Shown: positions 46,381 to 59,360, numbered from the stretch's first letter. The stretch: 64,000 nucleotides of DNA from Tubiluchus corallicola (GCA_030141605.1 JAQGDQ010000421.1:64001-128000), one strand, 5' to 3'. Program-made: numbers and translations. Notes: generated from the sequence alone by a model not told the origin.

Positions 46381-49300
46381 ATGACTGAGAAAATAAACAG
46401 ATTTCAGAACGACGATGAAAATGATTCTACGATCGTCGTCAGCGACATGGAATACGATATGCAGGTAGCCATTGGACAAGTTGCACGACTTCTGAGAACT
46501 CAACGTTACTACCATCCAGATGCAAGAAAACTTGAGTCCAGCGAAAAGGTTTTTGTATATTATTTGTTAAAGTGTATTGCTGCGTTTAGTATGAATCTGT
46601 GTACTGCATAGTTAGACTCGTGTATGTGTACGTGTACATAATTTTAGCAACAACAACCCGTTGACACTTTCACTGTTTTAGAATAATGGTGTGAGTATAA
46701 ATTCTGACTTCGCGTGAATCACAATTAATTGACTAAGCGGTCGCTGGCATTTTTGATGCTTCTTTGAAGTTTGTACGAAAGTTGCACCGTAAGCCCATAA
46801 CCCTATAGCCTTTAACTTAAATCACGAGAAAACACTATTTTTGAAATAAAGCTTAAGAAATTCGTTTTTAAATTTGCGTTAGTAGTATCGCCGTGTATAA
46901 CTTGTAAATTCAAACTCCCGCAATGACCGTTGGACGAAGCCATTTTGAAGATCAGTCACTTGGAATAAATGTAGATAACATTGCGTAAAGTTTGAAAAAA
47001 TAATCAGGGAATTTACAGCACACTCTTCGCTAACTAACCCAAAGTTTATGCTACTTTACATTACTTTAGATTAACAATAACATCAATAATGTGTTTTTAG
47101 TGAATCAGTGGTGTACAGTCGGGTGGCGATGCAGTGCTGTTTTACCAGGTGGTGCCAATATTTTAAATTATTAATAATATTCTTTTCTAATTACACGAGT
47201 CTTTCAAACAAGTAAGCGTGACGCAAAGTAATAAAACTGCGCGGGAAGATTTTTGGACATAGCCTTTTCTCATCCTTTAACCGTAGTAGCTATCTGCAGC
47301 TTTAATATATTGAAAATGGAATAAACGGTCAAGTTGGTCATACGTTAGTTGACTGTACACATTTGAAGCGGTCTTTAAACTTCTCATCTGTTCGCATTGA
47401 CTTGTATCGAAGCTCGAAACATAGTTAATTTCTTCAGTGTCGTTCCTTTATTCTTGTTGTCAATGTTTCTGTTTCTGTTTCTTGATGAATCGCATTTGCG
47501 TGTACTACTTTGACACACGGCAGCAAAAGACACTATGATTTTGAAGCAATTATCTGATTAATTATTTCAGACTGTTAATGAGAGTTCATTGTTGTAACAA
47601 GATTTGAATTTTTGCATTCTAGGTATTTCGGATGAAGTTTCCTGTGCCTCCGCTGCGGCAACTTCATGGTGAGGTTCGGAAGTGGTGTAAACTGGGCTTT
47701 AGATTCTGTGTGAGAGTTCTTTTCCCGGATGCGTACTACATGATTATCAAGAAGGGTGTTCAGGAGACGAGCAAGGGTCAGACTGATGTGCGCTGGGTAT
47801 CCAGGGACATCAGGACACCTTTGGATAGCTTTAATCGTTTAGTACGTAGAAGCGATTTACCGTACTTTTCCCTGTTTCAGGCAAAATTTTAAATTGGTTA
47901 TTAAGACCAGGTTTTGCTTTTGGTAGTTTAGAACTACACACATTAATTGAAGATTTTTATGTGTTTGTTTAGCCCAGCATAGCAGCAAATCGATATAAGG
48001 CATGGCATGCTATAATTTGACCAAAACAAAATGCATAAAAACGCCTGTGATTTTCTGTAAATAATTATCTTTAAACATGTTATTTTTAAAAGAATTGTAC
48101 AAAATAATGATGAATGCTAAAACTTACTCATATGACCATAGCCAGAAACGCGTTAATGAGCCTATAATTTCTGTGCTGTAAGTTTTTGGTTCTGTTTTTA
48201 AGAGGCAGCGTTCACACTTTAATGTTTTATAAAGAACATGCACAAATACTTGTAAAACGCGTTCAAGAATAATAAAGTGACTTTTTCCACGTGGTGAAAA
48301 ATCTCAACTGGAATGGGATTTGATCTCGAGATTGTTTTGGCAGAGTAGTTGCCGACTGTGCGGCAAAAAACTTATTAAATCAATGAATATTACTGTCAAT
48401 GACTTCCGCATATTGTGCGTAACTGACTTTGCCTATAGATTAAAATTCAAGACCAAATGATTTCATAGTTAGGCATAAAACTTTCCTAATTAGATGACAG
48501 GAAGTTACTATCTTTGCTGGTATGCATTAAACAAAGAGCCTGGATTAAAATATCTGGCCGATGGACGTGGACTTTATTGTGATTCAACCATGGATCGTGG
48601 GACAATCTGGGACGAAAGAATGAATAATGAAGTGCCATGGGAATGCGCGAGACTGAGTTTTTGTCCAGGTAAACATGTAACAACTTAACAAGTCTCTAGC
48701 AGTTTAAAAATTTTCTTTCTGTATACGCTTACGTTTATTAAGAAGTAATTTGAGAAAATCTTCGTGTAAGCATAGCTACAGAAACATTCCAATTACTTGC
48801 ATTAAAAGCCGTTATTGCGTTCTTATTCCCAGTTTTTGAAAGTTTCTGCAAGCATGAATTTTAATCAAAGTCGCACTAATACTTCAACTTTTATTTGAAT
48901 AATGACACCTCAGTAACCATTAGTAAAACAATTGGTTAAAGTCTATTTATTCTTGTGGTTAATGCTGCTTGCTGATTATTGTCGTTTATTGCGTGGCGTG
49001 TGAGGTAGCCACGATGGGCCTGGCAAACTATCAAGACTTTATTTAATAAACTATACATTTATTAAACAACAACCACAACACGATAAATATAAGAGTATAG
49101 TAATGCCAGCCTTTCGTCTTCAAGTCAGTTCGTAATATGACCCGAGGTGCGGGCCTCAAAATCCTTTTATCTAACTACCTAATGTGCCGTGACCTTCTGC
49201 GCATAAGGATTAATTCATCAATCTTTACTTCTGAGTCAGCCGGTCGAACATCAGCTGGTCACGTGATGCCACACCTAACTAGGCTTCTATCCACAACGAT

Positions 49301-52300
49301 AGTTTAATCTTGCATCGTCAAGCATTTAATCTTGAATTATTAATTTAACAATTTAATCACCAATTTAATCAAAATCATTATTTAACACAGCTTTCCTTTA
49401 CTCCATTTTGTACTTCACATTAATGAATCAAAGAAAACTAATGCTCTATTATGAAGACGATAATTTGCGATTTGTGATGACAAAATCAACACTGACCGAG
49501 AATTTTTTCAGATCTGTGTTGTGGATTTGTGACTAAAAGCTACAATTCACCAAAAATCTGGCAAATAATGAAGAGTTGGGCAACGGGTGGTCGTGTTTTC
49601 ACACAGAGTAGAAATGATTGTCATAAACACGTGGATTATCCGTGCAGAAACACACTTGGTGAAGGAAAACACAGCAAATGTTTCATGGGAAACAATACCA
49701 GTCTTCGTGATGTAGTAAATAATAATTTAAACATAACCTGTACGTGTACTGTGGGGAAAAAATACAGCAACAAAGTCAGATCTTGCATAGGTAAGTGTAA
49801 CATCTATAAAGAACAACAAACTTAAAAACATCAAAGTAATGAAATGTTCAGGGGTGGATTAAGGGTTTCACGGGCCTAAGGCTATCAACAAACTAGGGAT
49901 CTGCACGGAGGAACACATGCACAGGTAAGATTGCCATCAAACTTTTCGGAGACTATAAAAAATGTTAATTATTATGGAGCTCTTCTTCAGTTTTTGTATA
50001 GACTTATCAACAGCCTTCGTTTGTACTTCTCGCGATGATTTTGTTTATCATGCCCTTTCGTCTGGGTTAACCAAAAAGCAAGTTGCTGTTCGTTATTGTG
50101 GTTACCTCTAATTCTAAAGTGTTGGACAAAGGGAAGTATGCTGCATGCGTCTAAATGTCCTACCTTTTACAAGCGTTGAATTCTTGTGTCTAAATGGCTT
50201 ATGTCAGTTATGTTCCAAATGACCCGCTTGTCTAAAACAGACATTACCCAAGTTGCCTATATGGCAATACTACCTATGTCCAAATATTTCGTGGCGAAGT
50301 AGCCTGTGTCCAAATGTGTGTGTCTACAATGAATAATGAAATATTGTGAACAATATAATGCTTACTTACTCAAGTGCTTACATGCACAAAAAGGAAAACA
50401 AATACAAACTACTTGTTGTGTTTTGTTTCTTTCGGAAGTCTCGTGGAGAAAACCAGAAAACACGTCGTCATCGTCAAATTAAACTAGTTTATTATACGAG
50501 AATTCTACAACACAAAAGTATGAAGGAACGCGAAATGTTTACATTAAATGTGATAATCTGGAAACGGGAAAGCGTATCTGAGAACACGAGGATACAAGAG
50601 AATACCAGAGAATGTGAGAGAGAATGATCTTCAGCGGCCAGCTCCGCCTTATATATCAGTGCCAGGGAATAATCTAGAAACAGAAAGTTCCAGAAACTTC
50701 TACAAGAAAGAAGATTGTTCTACTATACTATAGAATATTCCAGATCTCCACAACACTACTTGTCTTTAGTATGTTCAGTTTAAAGAACATTGTTATCTTG
50801 TTTACTAAATAGCATTGTCTTTGCTTATTGATCACAGAACTCCGAAGGCCTATCAAAATTTAGGGTCTAAAGCTATAACCTTATTAGCCCTTCTGATTAA
50901 TCTGCGCATGGAAATGTTGTATGACGTGCGGAACACAGAGTAATGTTAAATTGAAATCGAAACTTATTACGAATTGAATATGAATATGAAACTTTTCCCT
51001 TCACGCATCACATTGTATTGCATTTTTGGAAGGACAACCTGTAGCTGTATTTTTTTTTATTTTTGTAAAGCTTTTTTCTCACTTTCTACTTAAGCTCCAG
51101 TGGCGCCTTGTGTATAGGTACCGTGGTACTGCAGCACCCCCTGTTTTCACTCTTTATTATCGTTAATATTCAATATAATGTCTGTATGCTTTAGTTCTTT
51201 TTTGAGGGACGTACAGCTTGCTTCACAGCCCAAGCAACGTGGTGTTTGGCTGTTGTGCGCATGCGGCCATGCGCACATGTCCGAGATAACACGCTTTACG
51301 CTATCGTCTGCTGCTAGTAAGAAAAGCACTGTCTCGAACACAGTAACAATTGCCACGTGTGTTTAAAAATATATTATTTAATAATGGACGCCCTGCATCC
51401 CCAAGAAATAAGTTCTGTGCCTGTAAGTGAACAACAACAGCTTAATTTTTCACAGTTGTCTCTCCACGAGAAAGTTGCAGTTAAGAAAAAAGACTGTTCT
51501 ACTAGTGATCTTCAAATATAACTACAACATCAAAATTACATATTTTTGTTACATTTTACATAGTATTAAAATAACGGTTACAAATTTTATGAAGCAGCAC
51601 CCCCACTAATTTTAGCTACGAGCCACCACTGTAAGCGCTCTTTTCAGACGACGATGAATGTAGTTGGATGGAGAGTCCATGCAATTCCAATGAGACGTGT
51701 GTCAACATTTTGTATGATGGAACTAAAGGTTACATCTGCATCTGTTCTTGGGGTTTTAAACGAATCAATGACACCTGTCGGGAAGATGTGACACTAATCG
51801 CCTTGGAGAAAAAAGCAAATGTTCTGAGCCATGAACTTGCTGGAAGAAAATTCGACGGTATGATGCACAATGATTGTAATTATTTTTATTTTTAGTTTTT
51901 TTAGGACATTTTTTTCGTGTTTCTAATGCAAATTGCATCAAACACATTTGGAGTTTGTAAATACAGTCGCATGTGATTATATTTACAGACTTCAAATGTG
52001 TTTCATGCAATTTGCATTAGAAACATGAAAAAAATTTTCACTAAAATTCTGTTTTTGAAATAATTTTATTCAGTCTAGATAAACAGTAAATTGCAACAAA
52101 AACTTACAAATGAAACTAAAAAGCAAAGAAAGTGCGCTTTTAAAAGTAACAATGTTTTGTATATCACTAAATAAAATGTCTAACGAGGACACAAAAGCTT
52201 TATGATACACCAAATAATAGCAAGACACTAATATTCTGAAGAAGTTGCCTGTTAACAATTACTAAAGAATTCACGTGCTGTGATATAGAACACTATCAAA

Positions 52301-52838
52301 AACTCATAGTCATAATAATTAAGAAATGAATACTATCTCAATAAGTAAGCCATTGCTCAGACACCCACAAAAAGTTTTTGCCTGTCTCGATGCCTGAAAA
52401 AGCATTTAAACGCATTTGAAGACATTTGTACAATTTTCTCAAAGTTAAGATATTTTGAATCAGTGTCAAGAAACACTGTTAAGATGCGACACTATATTAC
52501 TTAAAGATATTTTTTCGGTATCAAGACATTCTTGTAATTTATTGTAAAGGATTATGCAGGAGTTAGCTAATCTAGCAAATAAATTTTTGTGTGTGCGCAA
52601 AGCTTAAACTTACGTAGTTATCATATAAATCTAGCACTGGTTTTGAGATGACAAAGCTGTCTATGATGTGAGTATTGATTTTGCAGTAATAGTAGAAGCA
52701 GAAGCTGCTGCTCTAAAGGTTGATGACAAGAAAAAACGTGCAAAGGAGATGGTTGACGAGTTCGGGCGTGTTGTTACTGGAATCGAAAAGAAAGGAAAAG
52801 ATTTAGTTGACTCAATGCTGAACTGGATGCAGCGCTAG
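46381..52838 (+). CDS. unrecognised cysteine-rich protein with one calcium-binding EGF-like domain
   Basis: Exons: 46381-46548 (or 46554), 47623-47841, 48494-48668, 49512-49790, 51648-51857, 52687-52838; phases agree and give about 400 residues. Order: an acidic N-terminus (STIVVSDMEYDMQVAIGQ), a basic stretch with LRQLHGEVRKWCKLGFRF and LFPDAYYMIIKK, a cysteine region (YYLCWYALNKEPG, VPWECARLSFCPDLCCGF), an asparagine-rich part with possible glycosylation sites and NITCTCTVG, then a cbEGF (DDDECSWMESPC, six cysteines ending INDTC), and a charged helical end (AAALKVDDKKKRAKEMVDE, stop at 52836). EGF and paired cysteines imply an extracellular or luminal place, yet no signal peptide is seen, so an N-terminal exon may be missing. 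I do not recognise the family. Confidence 0.7.
49843..50330. repeat. hAT-like end and a stretch of TGTCCAAAT motifs
   Basis: CAGGGGTGGATTAAG at 49850 matches the terminal repeat style of the elements at 57890 and 62990. From 50140 to 50325, GTCTAAATG/GTCCAAATG followed by CCTA or GCCTA occurs about eight times, as in the element at 58525-59360. Both are in the intron between EGF-gene exons 4 and 5. Confidence 0.4.
51098..51631. mobile_element. hAT-like element abutting an exon acceptor
   Basis: The left end CAGTGGCGCCTTGTG, with GCAGCACCCCCTG inside, is mirrored at the right end by GCAGCACCCCCACT and GAGCCACCACTG. Flanks TTAAGCTC (left) and TAAGCGCTC (right) are similar, as expected of a target duplication. 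Only TAAGCGCTCTTTTCAG lies between its right end and the EGF exon that starts at 51648. Confidence 0.6.
51648..51857 (+). other. EGF-like exon of the unrecognised gene
   Basis: Encodes DDDEC, the calcium-binding EGF start, then cysteines spaced C-x6-C-x5-C-x14-C-x-C-x10-C, ending DTC, plus a following amphipathic stretch (LIALEKKANVLSHELAG). Phase 1 at both ends, as usual for EGF exons in animals. Confidence 0.75.
51907..52037. repeat. perfect-arm inverted repeat (about 55-nt arms)
   Basis: Left arm 51907-51963 contains GTTTCTAATGCAAATTGCAT; right arm 51981-52037 contains its reverse complement with few mismatches. The loop is about 17 nt. It lies just after the EGF exon donor (51858). A MITE in structure, it would form a strong RNA hairpin. 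Confidence 0.85.
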
Positions 52839-53019
52839 ACGTGGTACATGAACACTTGGAAAATGGCATCAAAATTAGGAATAGTTGGATTAGGAAATTA
52901 GGATTAGGAATAGCTGTAAGAAAAGCCCGAATTGAAGTAGTTTTCAATTTGACAAACTTGTTTAAACTGAACATAAAGTGAACTGCTGCTACGCTTATCA
53001 TTGTCAATGAGTACAGAGT

Positions 53020-53025
53020 AATAAA
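53020..53025 (+). terminator. polyadenylation signal of the EGF gene
   Basis: AATAAA about 180 nt after the stop codon at 52836-52838, with a further AATAAG. The minus-strand gene begins its 3' end 240 nt later, so the two transcripts converge. Confidence 0.5.
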
Positions 53026-53263
53026 TAAGAGGTGACACAGAACGAGCAAATTCTTCTTGTCTCTTTTTTTCTCATGATCCACCCATCCAGGATATGCCTT
53101 GTAAGCTACATTAAAAATGATTATGATTTAAAAAAGCTAAAGAAATAATAAAGAAAACTGTGATCTGTAATTTTTTGTAGAGAATGTTTTTTTGAAACAC
53201 GGTCTTCATGTTACAAAGTAGGAGCAAAAACTATTGCTAATCAACATTTGTTTTCGGTGATTT

Positions 53264-54331
53264 TTAGCAGAGATGCATTTCGATAAACGATTCACGGTTT
53301 TTGAAGATCCCCCACTCTTCGTCTTTCTTCTTCTCTTTTTCATCTTCTTCTACTTTCTTCACTGCAGTTGTTTGCTTTGGCTTTACACTTTTAATTTCCT
53401 CTGAGATATTCTTCTCTGGTTTGCTGACTTTACTCTCGTTATTTTCATCTTTCCTGCAATGAAATCAGATTTAGAACGCTTACGCTGGTATAACACCACA
53501 GTACAGAAATATATATCATTTGACTACTATTTTAAGCAAATCAAATGCAAAGAAAACTCACTGTAATGTATTTGACAAATAAGTAATTTATTTATATTTA
53601 AACTCATTCTGTTTTCTGATGATGCTTTGGTAAAAGAAGAATGAAGTTTTCGAACGCTATGTTAATAACAAATTTATGAAAAAAAAACTGCACCTGGCTA
53701 CATATTTTAAAGGAAAACCGGACGATTGTTTAGACTCAATCTCATTTTAATTTTCTGTTCAAAATATACATTTTCTTGCCTATAAAAGTCCACGGCTCTT
53801 GCTTACGTCATAAACAAATCACAGTTTGTACAATGGCAGGCGACTTCCCTTGCGCATCACGTACGTTTGCCTTAGTGTTACTGCTTAAACGCGTGATGTC
53901 ACGAAAATGGGCTCTGCCTCATATGACGTCAGAAACTAACACTGCAGTTCATGATTATGGTTATCACGGTACCGCCTCCTATTTGTCGGCCATGGGCATG
54001 TGACAAAAAGGCGCCGTTGCTAATCTTAGATTCACTAAGACGCGTGTAGCTTTGAAAGTTTACCTAACAAAATTTGAGTATCCGAGGTAATTATTATTTA
54101 ATCTAAGCTTTGAATTAAAAAAGCCATTGTAGTTTTCAATATTTTAGAGCATTTACACTTGCCTTGTTCTTAGAACAGATGCTTTAATTATTACAAACAA
54201 CACTACCATAATAGGCACTGACAAGGCAACGAATACCGATAATCAAGATTACTTTCTAAACATAGAGTAAATATAAAATTATACCTTTCATTTTCAGTTT
54301 CAGTAGTTGTTGGTGAGTCATACAACTTCAT
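53264..54331 (-). CDS. small lysine/glutamate-rich protein, unknown, at least two exons
   Basis: Exon 54331-54285 and exon 53453-53264 join in phase (2 nt) to about 78 residues. It starts MKLYDSPTTTETENERKDEN, runs through KPEKNISEEIKSVKP and KKVEEDEKEKKKDEEWG, and ends FKNRESFIEMHLC. Acceptors GGTGTTACAG and CATTGCAG and donor GTATAA are good. The frame stays open upstream of the ATG to the acceptor (RAVKM), so a further 5' exon may exist. The composition suggests a disordered or coiled protein; no family recognised. It converges with the EGF gene. Confidence 0.5.
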
Positions 54332-54939
54332 CTTCACTGCTCTTCCTGTAACACCTCTTTACTTCAGTAAAATCCTACAGGCACGTTTTCCCTGTTCAAT
54401 CAGAAACGATACTAGCTGTTTAATGATCAAATGTGCGTACTTGTAAGGGTCAAAAATACATGCATTCGCTTAGTCCAAAAATGTTTGGGGTTTACCTGGG
54501 CATGCGTTAAATTTTATAATTGCATAAAATGTAATTATCAGGGCCAGTTATTATTACGCATCAAGTTATACAGTACAATGAAATATCATTCACCGTAATA
54601 TAGGTCACCCAAAAGGAATTTACAGAAAGTTCATGGACTGTCTTACGTATTGTGTAGCTTCAAATATACGCTCTAAATTTTGACAACAAGCAAAAAACAT
54701 AATCGCTAAACTTTAACTAAATTCAAATATTTAGGGCTAAAGCAAAATATGAAATTCCACGCATTGTGACTAGCGAGAAATTAACTTTCTTGTGAAACTC
54801 TGCATGTAAATTTGGTTTTATCCTAAGAGAAGCTGAGAAATTAGTGTCAGCTTATTATTTATAAGTTTCATTGTAAACTGAGCACAGATAACTATAGGCG
54901 TAAGCAGTTAGTACATTATATTTTCTATTATATTATATA

Positions 54940-55165
54940 ATATAATATTATATTATATTATATTACATTACATTACATTACATTACATTACATTACATTA
55001 CATTACATTACATTACACTACACTACACTACACTACACTACACTACACTACACTACACTACACTACACTACACTACACTACACTACACTACACTACACTA
55101 CACTACACTACACTACACTACATTACATTGCATTACATTACATTATATTATATTATATTATTTAG
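54940..55165. repeat. pentanucleotide array with mirror-symmetric variant blocks
   Basis: From left to right: TATTA block, CATTA block (about 11), CACTA block (about 21), CATTA block, TATTA block. Each step differs by one T-to-C change. Confidence 0.95.
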
Positions 55166-55696
55166 GAACAAAACTGCAATAAAGAAAAGGCATAAAAGCA
55201 CATAACACAAAAAATGCGTATGAACAGTATTAAGCCTTCACAAGCTGCCTTGGACAGCAGCAGAGGACAAGAAACGGGGTACCTGGAGTAGGCTTAAGAA
55301 AAGTCGCCTTTAAAAAGTTCATATTACTTTACAGCATTTTTATGCATATATCGTACTCGCGTTAAAAAGAATTTTTGCTTGTTTTCATTTTAAATCTCCC
55401 GCAATACTGTTCCGACGGCGCCATCACATGACGTCATATACGCAAATGTAATCAGGGGAAGAAAAGGCAGGGTTAAATTATGTCCCAAAAAAATTTCTAA
55501 GCAAATCCATATTACTTAGCATTTCGCTTACACTGGAAAGACTTATGTAACTAGAAATAATAATTTAAAATGCTCGTGCCAATCGGTAAAATGTACCTGG
55601 CCCATTCTCCAGGGTGCGCCACTCACTAACCAAAAACATATTTTTAAACTTATTGACAAGATACAGTAATTCAAAATTTTACTTAGTTAATAACAT

Positions 55697-56047
55697 GTGT
55701 GCTACGAATGCTCTGATTTTTTTTCAAACTTCACGCAATGTTATCTCGTAACTTGTTTCAAACGATCTACCATTAAAATGGCTGTGCCTAACGGTCATCG
55801 CGGGAGTTTAAGTTTACAGTATAAGTTTTATACAGCATTACTGCGACGCAAGCCCTGCATGCAAAAAAGCAGTGGTATAAAATTTCAAGATGAATTTTTT
55901 AGGCTTTATGTAAGTGGGGGATTTTCTTGTGTTTTAATCTCCAAACAGCAAGCTGCCTGCTGGTCCATACTAGAATCAGTTCATATAAATGATCATCAAA
56001 GAAATAAAATGCGCAAAAATCGGATACAAAATAAAAAACAGTTATAA
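55697..56047 (+). other. 116-codon open frame, doubtful
   Basis: An uninterrupted frame containing KMAVPNGHRGSLSLQYKFYT and KQQAACWSILESV. No splice sites, good start context or family sign. It sits between repeat arrays. Probably chance or a mobile-element relic. Confidence 0.12.
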
Positions 56048-56497
56048 AACGCAATTGAAAATAAATTAATTAAGAAAAGTATAAAGTGTAAGAAAACAAA
56101 TGAGTAAAACCATAGTGCAAGTAAAAAACGTTAAAATAATAACTAACCGATAAAATGTACAATGATGTTAACATAACTGTACCTAATATAATTATACAAA
56201 TGAAACAAATCTAGTAGCATTTGGAATAGTTTGCGCATTTTTATGTTTAATTTTTGAAACCTAAATAATTTTACAATTTTAAACTAACGACTTGTATATA
56301 ATCGTTATTCAAAATTACTACTTACCTCTATTATAATTTATTTTACGATACGATAATAGCGATGAGGCGATGAGTATTTACAGGTGAAGTAAGTTAACAA
56401 GTGTTGTTGTTGCTATGACCTTCGCCAATGTTGAGGTAACAGTCTCTCCACGTCTACGCTTGTGAAGTTACTAGAACGAAGCTGTTCGCAACAGCAC

Positions 56498-56567
56498 ATT
56501 GACTGAAAAGAGAAGAATACATTGACTGAAAAGAGAAGAATACATTGACTGAAAGGAGAAGAATACA
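56498..56567. repeat. 23-bp tandem repeat x 3
   Basis: ATTGACTGAAAAGAGAAGAA followed by TAC, three times with one A-to-G change in the last copy. Confidence 0.95.
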
Positions 56568-56675
56568 AGTTATCTCTGATTTTTACGCGAACTCGGAAAT
56601 CTTACTTCTTCGACAGGAATAGCAATTAGGTCTTGCAGACGTTTCACTAGTTCAAAAATATTTACCGTAACTGTT

Positions 56676-56850
<175 letters not shown>

Positions 56851-57889
56851 AACAGTTTATTTAAAATAGATTTTGAGATACATAAAACATTAGTTTACAT
56901 AGGAACTATTATCACCGACTAAAAATTCCAACAATTATTATAAAAAACTAATAAAAACAAGCAAAGATTTTACAGAAGCAAAAACAAGGCCACGTATCTA
57001 AGCCAATTTACACATTTGAAAACCCATAATTAAAATAACTACATTTTGCTTAGTGTGTAAAAATACTGAGCACAATGGCTTTACTGAGCTGAGTCTACGA
57101 GTCTAAAAATTATCGTTTATTTTGTTCAAGCACAAGTGACGTGCCATTAAAACGAATGATGATAAAAACAGGTAAAAATTACAGAATTACTTATTGGAAC
57201 AAGTAAATCATTTCAAACCAGCGCATGAAAGGCAAAAATAAATCACTAATTTCTTATTTTATTTACAAACACACTAAGCGTGTAAAAACATCTTGCATCA
57301 TTTTAAGTCATTCCAGGCTTTTGATCCTTTATGCGAAATAGGTGTAAATCGTATCTTAAACTGTTGTTACCAAAAAGCGAATGTTGTAAGACAAAAAATG
57401 GGGTGTCATTGTAAAATGAGCGATGTTTATAAACTAGAATGAGGGCATTCAATAGAGGTGTCTGCCTACGCCAGAACATGAAGTCCATATGGGAAAAAAT
57501 ATACTTCGACATTCTCGTCTTCTTAACCTTTGACTTTTTGAGCCAAAAAGTAACGTGTTTTAAGTCAACGGCAGCATCTCTGACTGGATAGGGTGCTCAA
57601 CAGGTACGGTAATTCAATTCCATGTTAAGCAAAATGTCTAAGAGTTAGTAAATTAATGTTCTTTTACCTCAGATGAATATGAAGGCGAACAGCTGCAGCC
57701 AAGGTCATAAAAAATTGAAATTATTTTAAGAAGAAAACATCTTTCAAGTATCATGGCAACTGATTGCGCTAAAAAGAAGCCGTGAAGTGAACTATTTCAG
57801 TACTTTGCTGTTCTGTCTGTTAATAAGGCAGAAAGTTAATCTAGGCAGTTACATCAATGCAAAACGACGATGAAAGACATTACGTAAAG

Positions 57890-58260
57890 GCCTAAATATA
57901 GGCCTATATCCAAGGCCAGATAATCCTATAGGCTAGTATAGGCTGCAGCCTAGGGCCCTCAAGGAGCTTCAAGTTTGTGTTGAAATATTTGCTAATTTGG
58001 TTTGCATTGTTAAAATAGTTTGGTAAAATAGTCGCATTGTTAAAGAACATTTTTATTGATAAACAAAAGACAGTAATTTTAAAGAATTCGCAATAAGTTC
58101 GTTTCAATCTATGTAAATGTCACTAAAATATGTAACGAGTAAAAACAATTCAAGACGGGTGCAGGCGAGTTAGAGGGTGGCTCCGTCTAAGGGGGGCCTC
58201 ATAATTTCAAAAGCCTAAGGGCCAGAAAAGCTCGTTATCCGGTCTTGCCTAAATCAAAGC
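57890..58260. mobile_element. dispersed repeat, copy 1 (GGCTGCAGCCTA family)
   Basis: Shares with 62990-63385 the pieces CTATAGGCTAGxATAGGCTG, CAGCCTAxGG and CCCTCAAG, then near its right side GAGGGTGGCTCCGTCTAAGG and CATAATTTCA. The outer ends carry CAGATAATCC / TAATCC, akin to a hAT-type CAGGGGTGGATTA end. Confidence 0.55.
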
Positions 58261-58524
58261 GTTCAGTGTCTGCACCTATTAACCAACATCAGTTAATACA
58301 ATGTACCAACAAACTTTTTCTTATACTGTAAAAACAAAGTTTTACCTGGTACGATAATAGTAAACAGCCATTGTCATGTAAGCTACTTTAGTTTACTTAC
58401 TCGAACGCAAATGAAAATTCGCGAAGAAAAAGAACGAAGCGAACAATAAAACTTAATAGAACAATTAACACACACACAATTAACAGATCACCTTCATTAA
58501 TAATTCTCATAATACCATAATAAA

Positions 58525-59360
58525 TTTATAGGTTTTACACGTCAAATGTAGACATAGGAATTTCGAATGTGTTTTGGTAACTCAAATGTGACTTAGGTAA
58601 GTCAAATGTAGATGCGGTACTTTGAATAAATCGGTAATTAACTCATTAAGTGCAAATTACAAAAGGATAAAACCAAATTAAAATTATATTTTATGGTCAT
58701 GGTGCTATCGGCAGCATCTATTTTTATTATATTTAATTAATTTGCAACTATTTGTATGGACGTTAATATATTTTTCAAATGTAAAGAAAATGTTTATTTG
58801 ATAAGAACACTTAAACGTGTTGTACATAAACAAGTTAACAATTATACAATTATTAATATATACACCAATTCTACATTTTATTTGTCAATGTTTTACAAAA
58901 AATGTCGGCAGAAAAGAATAAATCGGTTCCCACTTCCCAATGAACAGTGAACCACTAATTAGTTTTTTAAGTAATGCATTAGCACTGCATTAATGAAATA
59001 GTTTCTATCAAGAAACATTGTTTATTTTAAGAATGTACTGTTTTCTCTAACAGTTCCAATGGTATGTAAAGTTTGCAGAATATTAGTGAACCTAACGTTG
59101 TTATTTTAACTTTAATTGAAATTAAAAAAGATTAAATTTAACATCCTTAAACTTTACCACCTATCCACATTTGAGATACCAATGTCACATTTGACTTGAC
59201 ATGTGTCTACATTTGACTTACCAAAAACGCTTAAGATTTCTTGAAAACCATTGTTAACACATTTGAACTACCTAAGTCTACATTTGAGTTACCAAGACAC
59301 ATTTGAATTACCTAAATCTAGATGTGAGTTAACACAGGTCGACATTTACAAAGGCCTATA
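58525..59360. mobile_element. inverted-repeat element built of TCAAATGTAGAC motifs
   Basis: The left side (58535-58620) has several CAAATGTAGAC/CAAATGTGAC units; the right side (59165-59350) has the inverse ACATTTGACTTACC/CTACATTTGAGTTACC units. The interior is AT-rich and holds a short frame with no family signs. Confidence 0.5.

Noticed and set aside
55697-56047. 116-codon + strand frame as a gene
   Set aside because: No splice flanks, family signs or good start; lies between repeat arrays. Kept only as a doubtful open frame.
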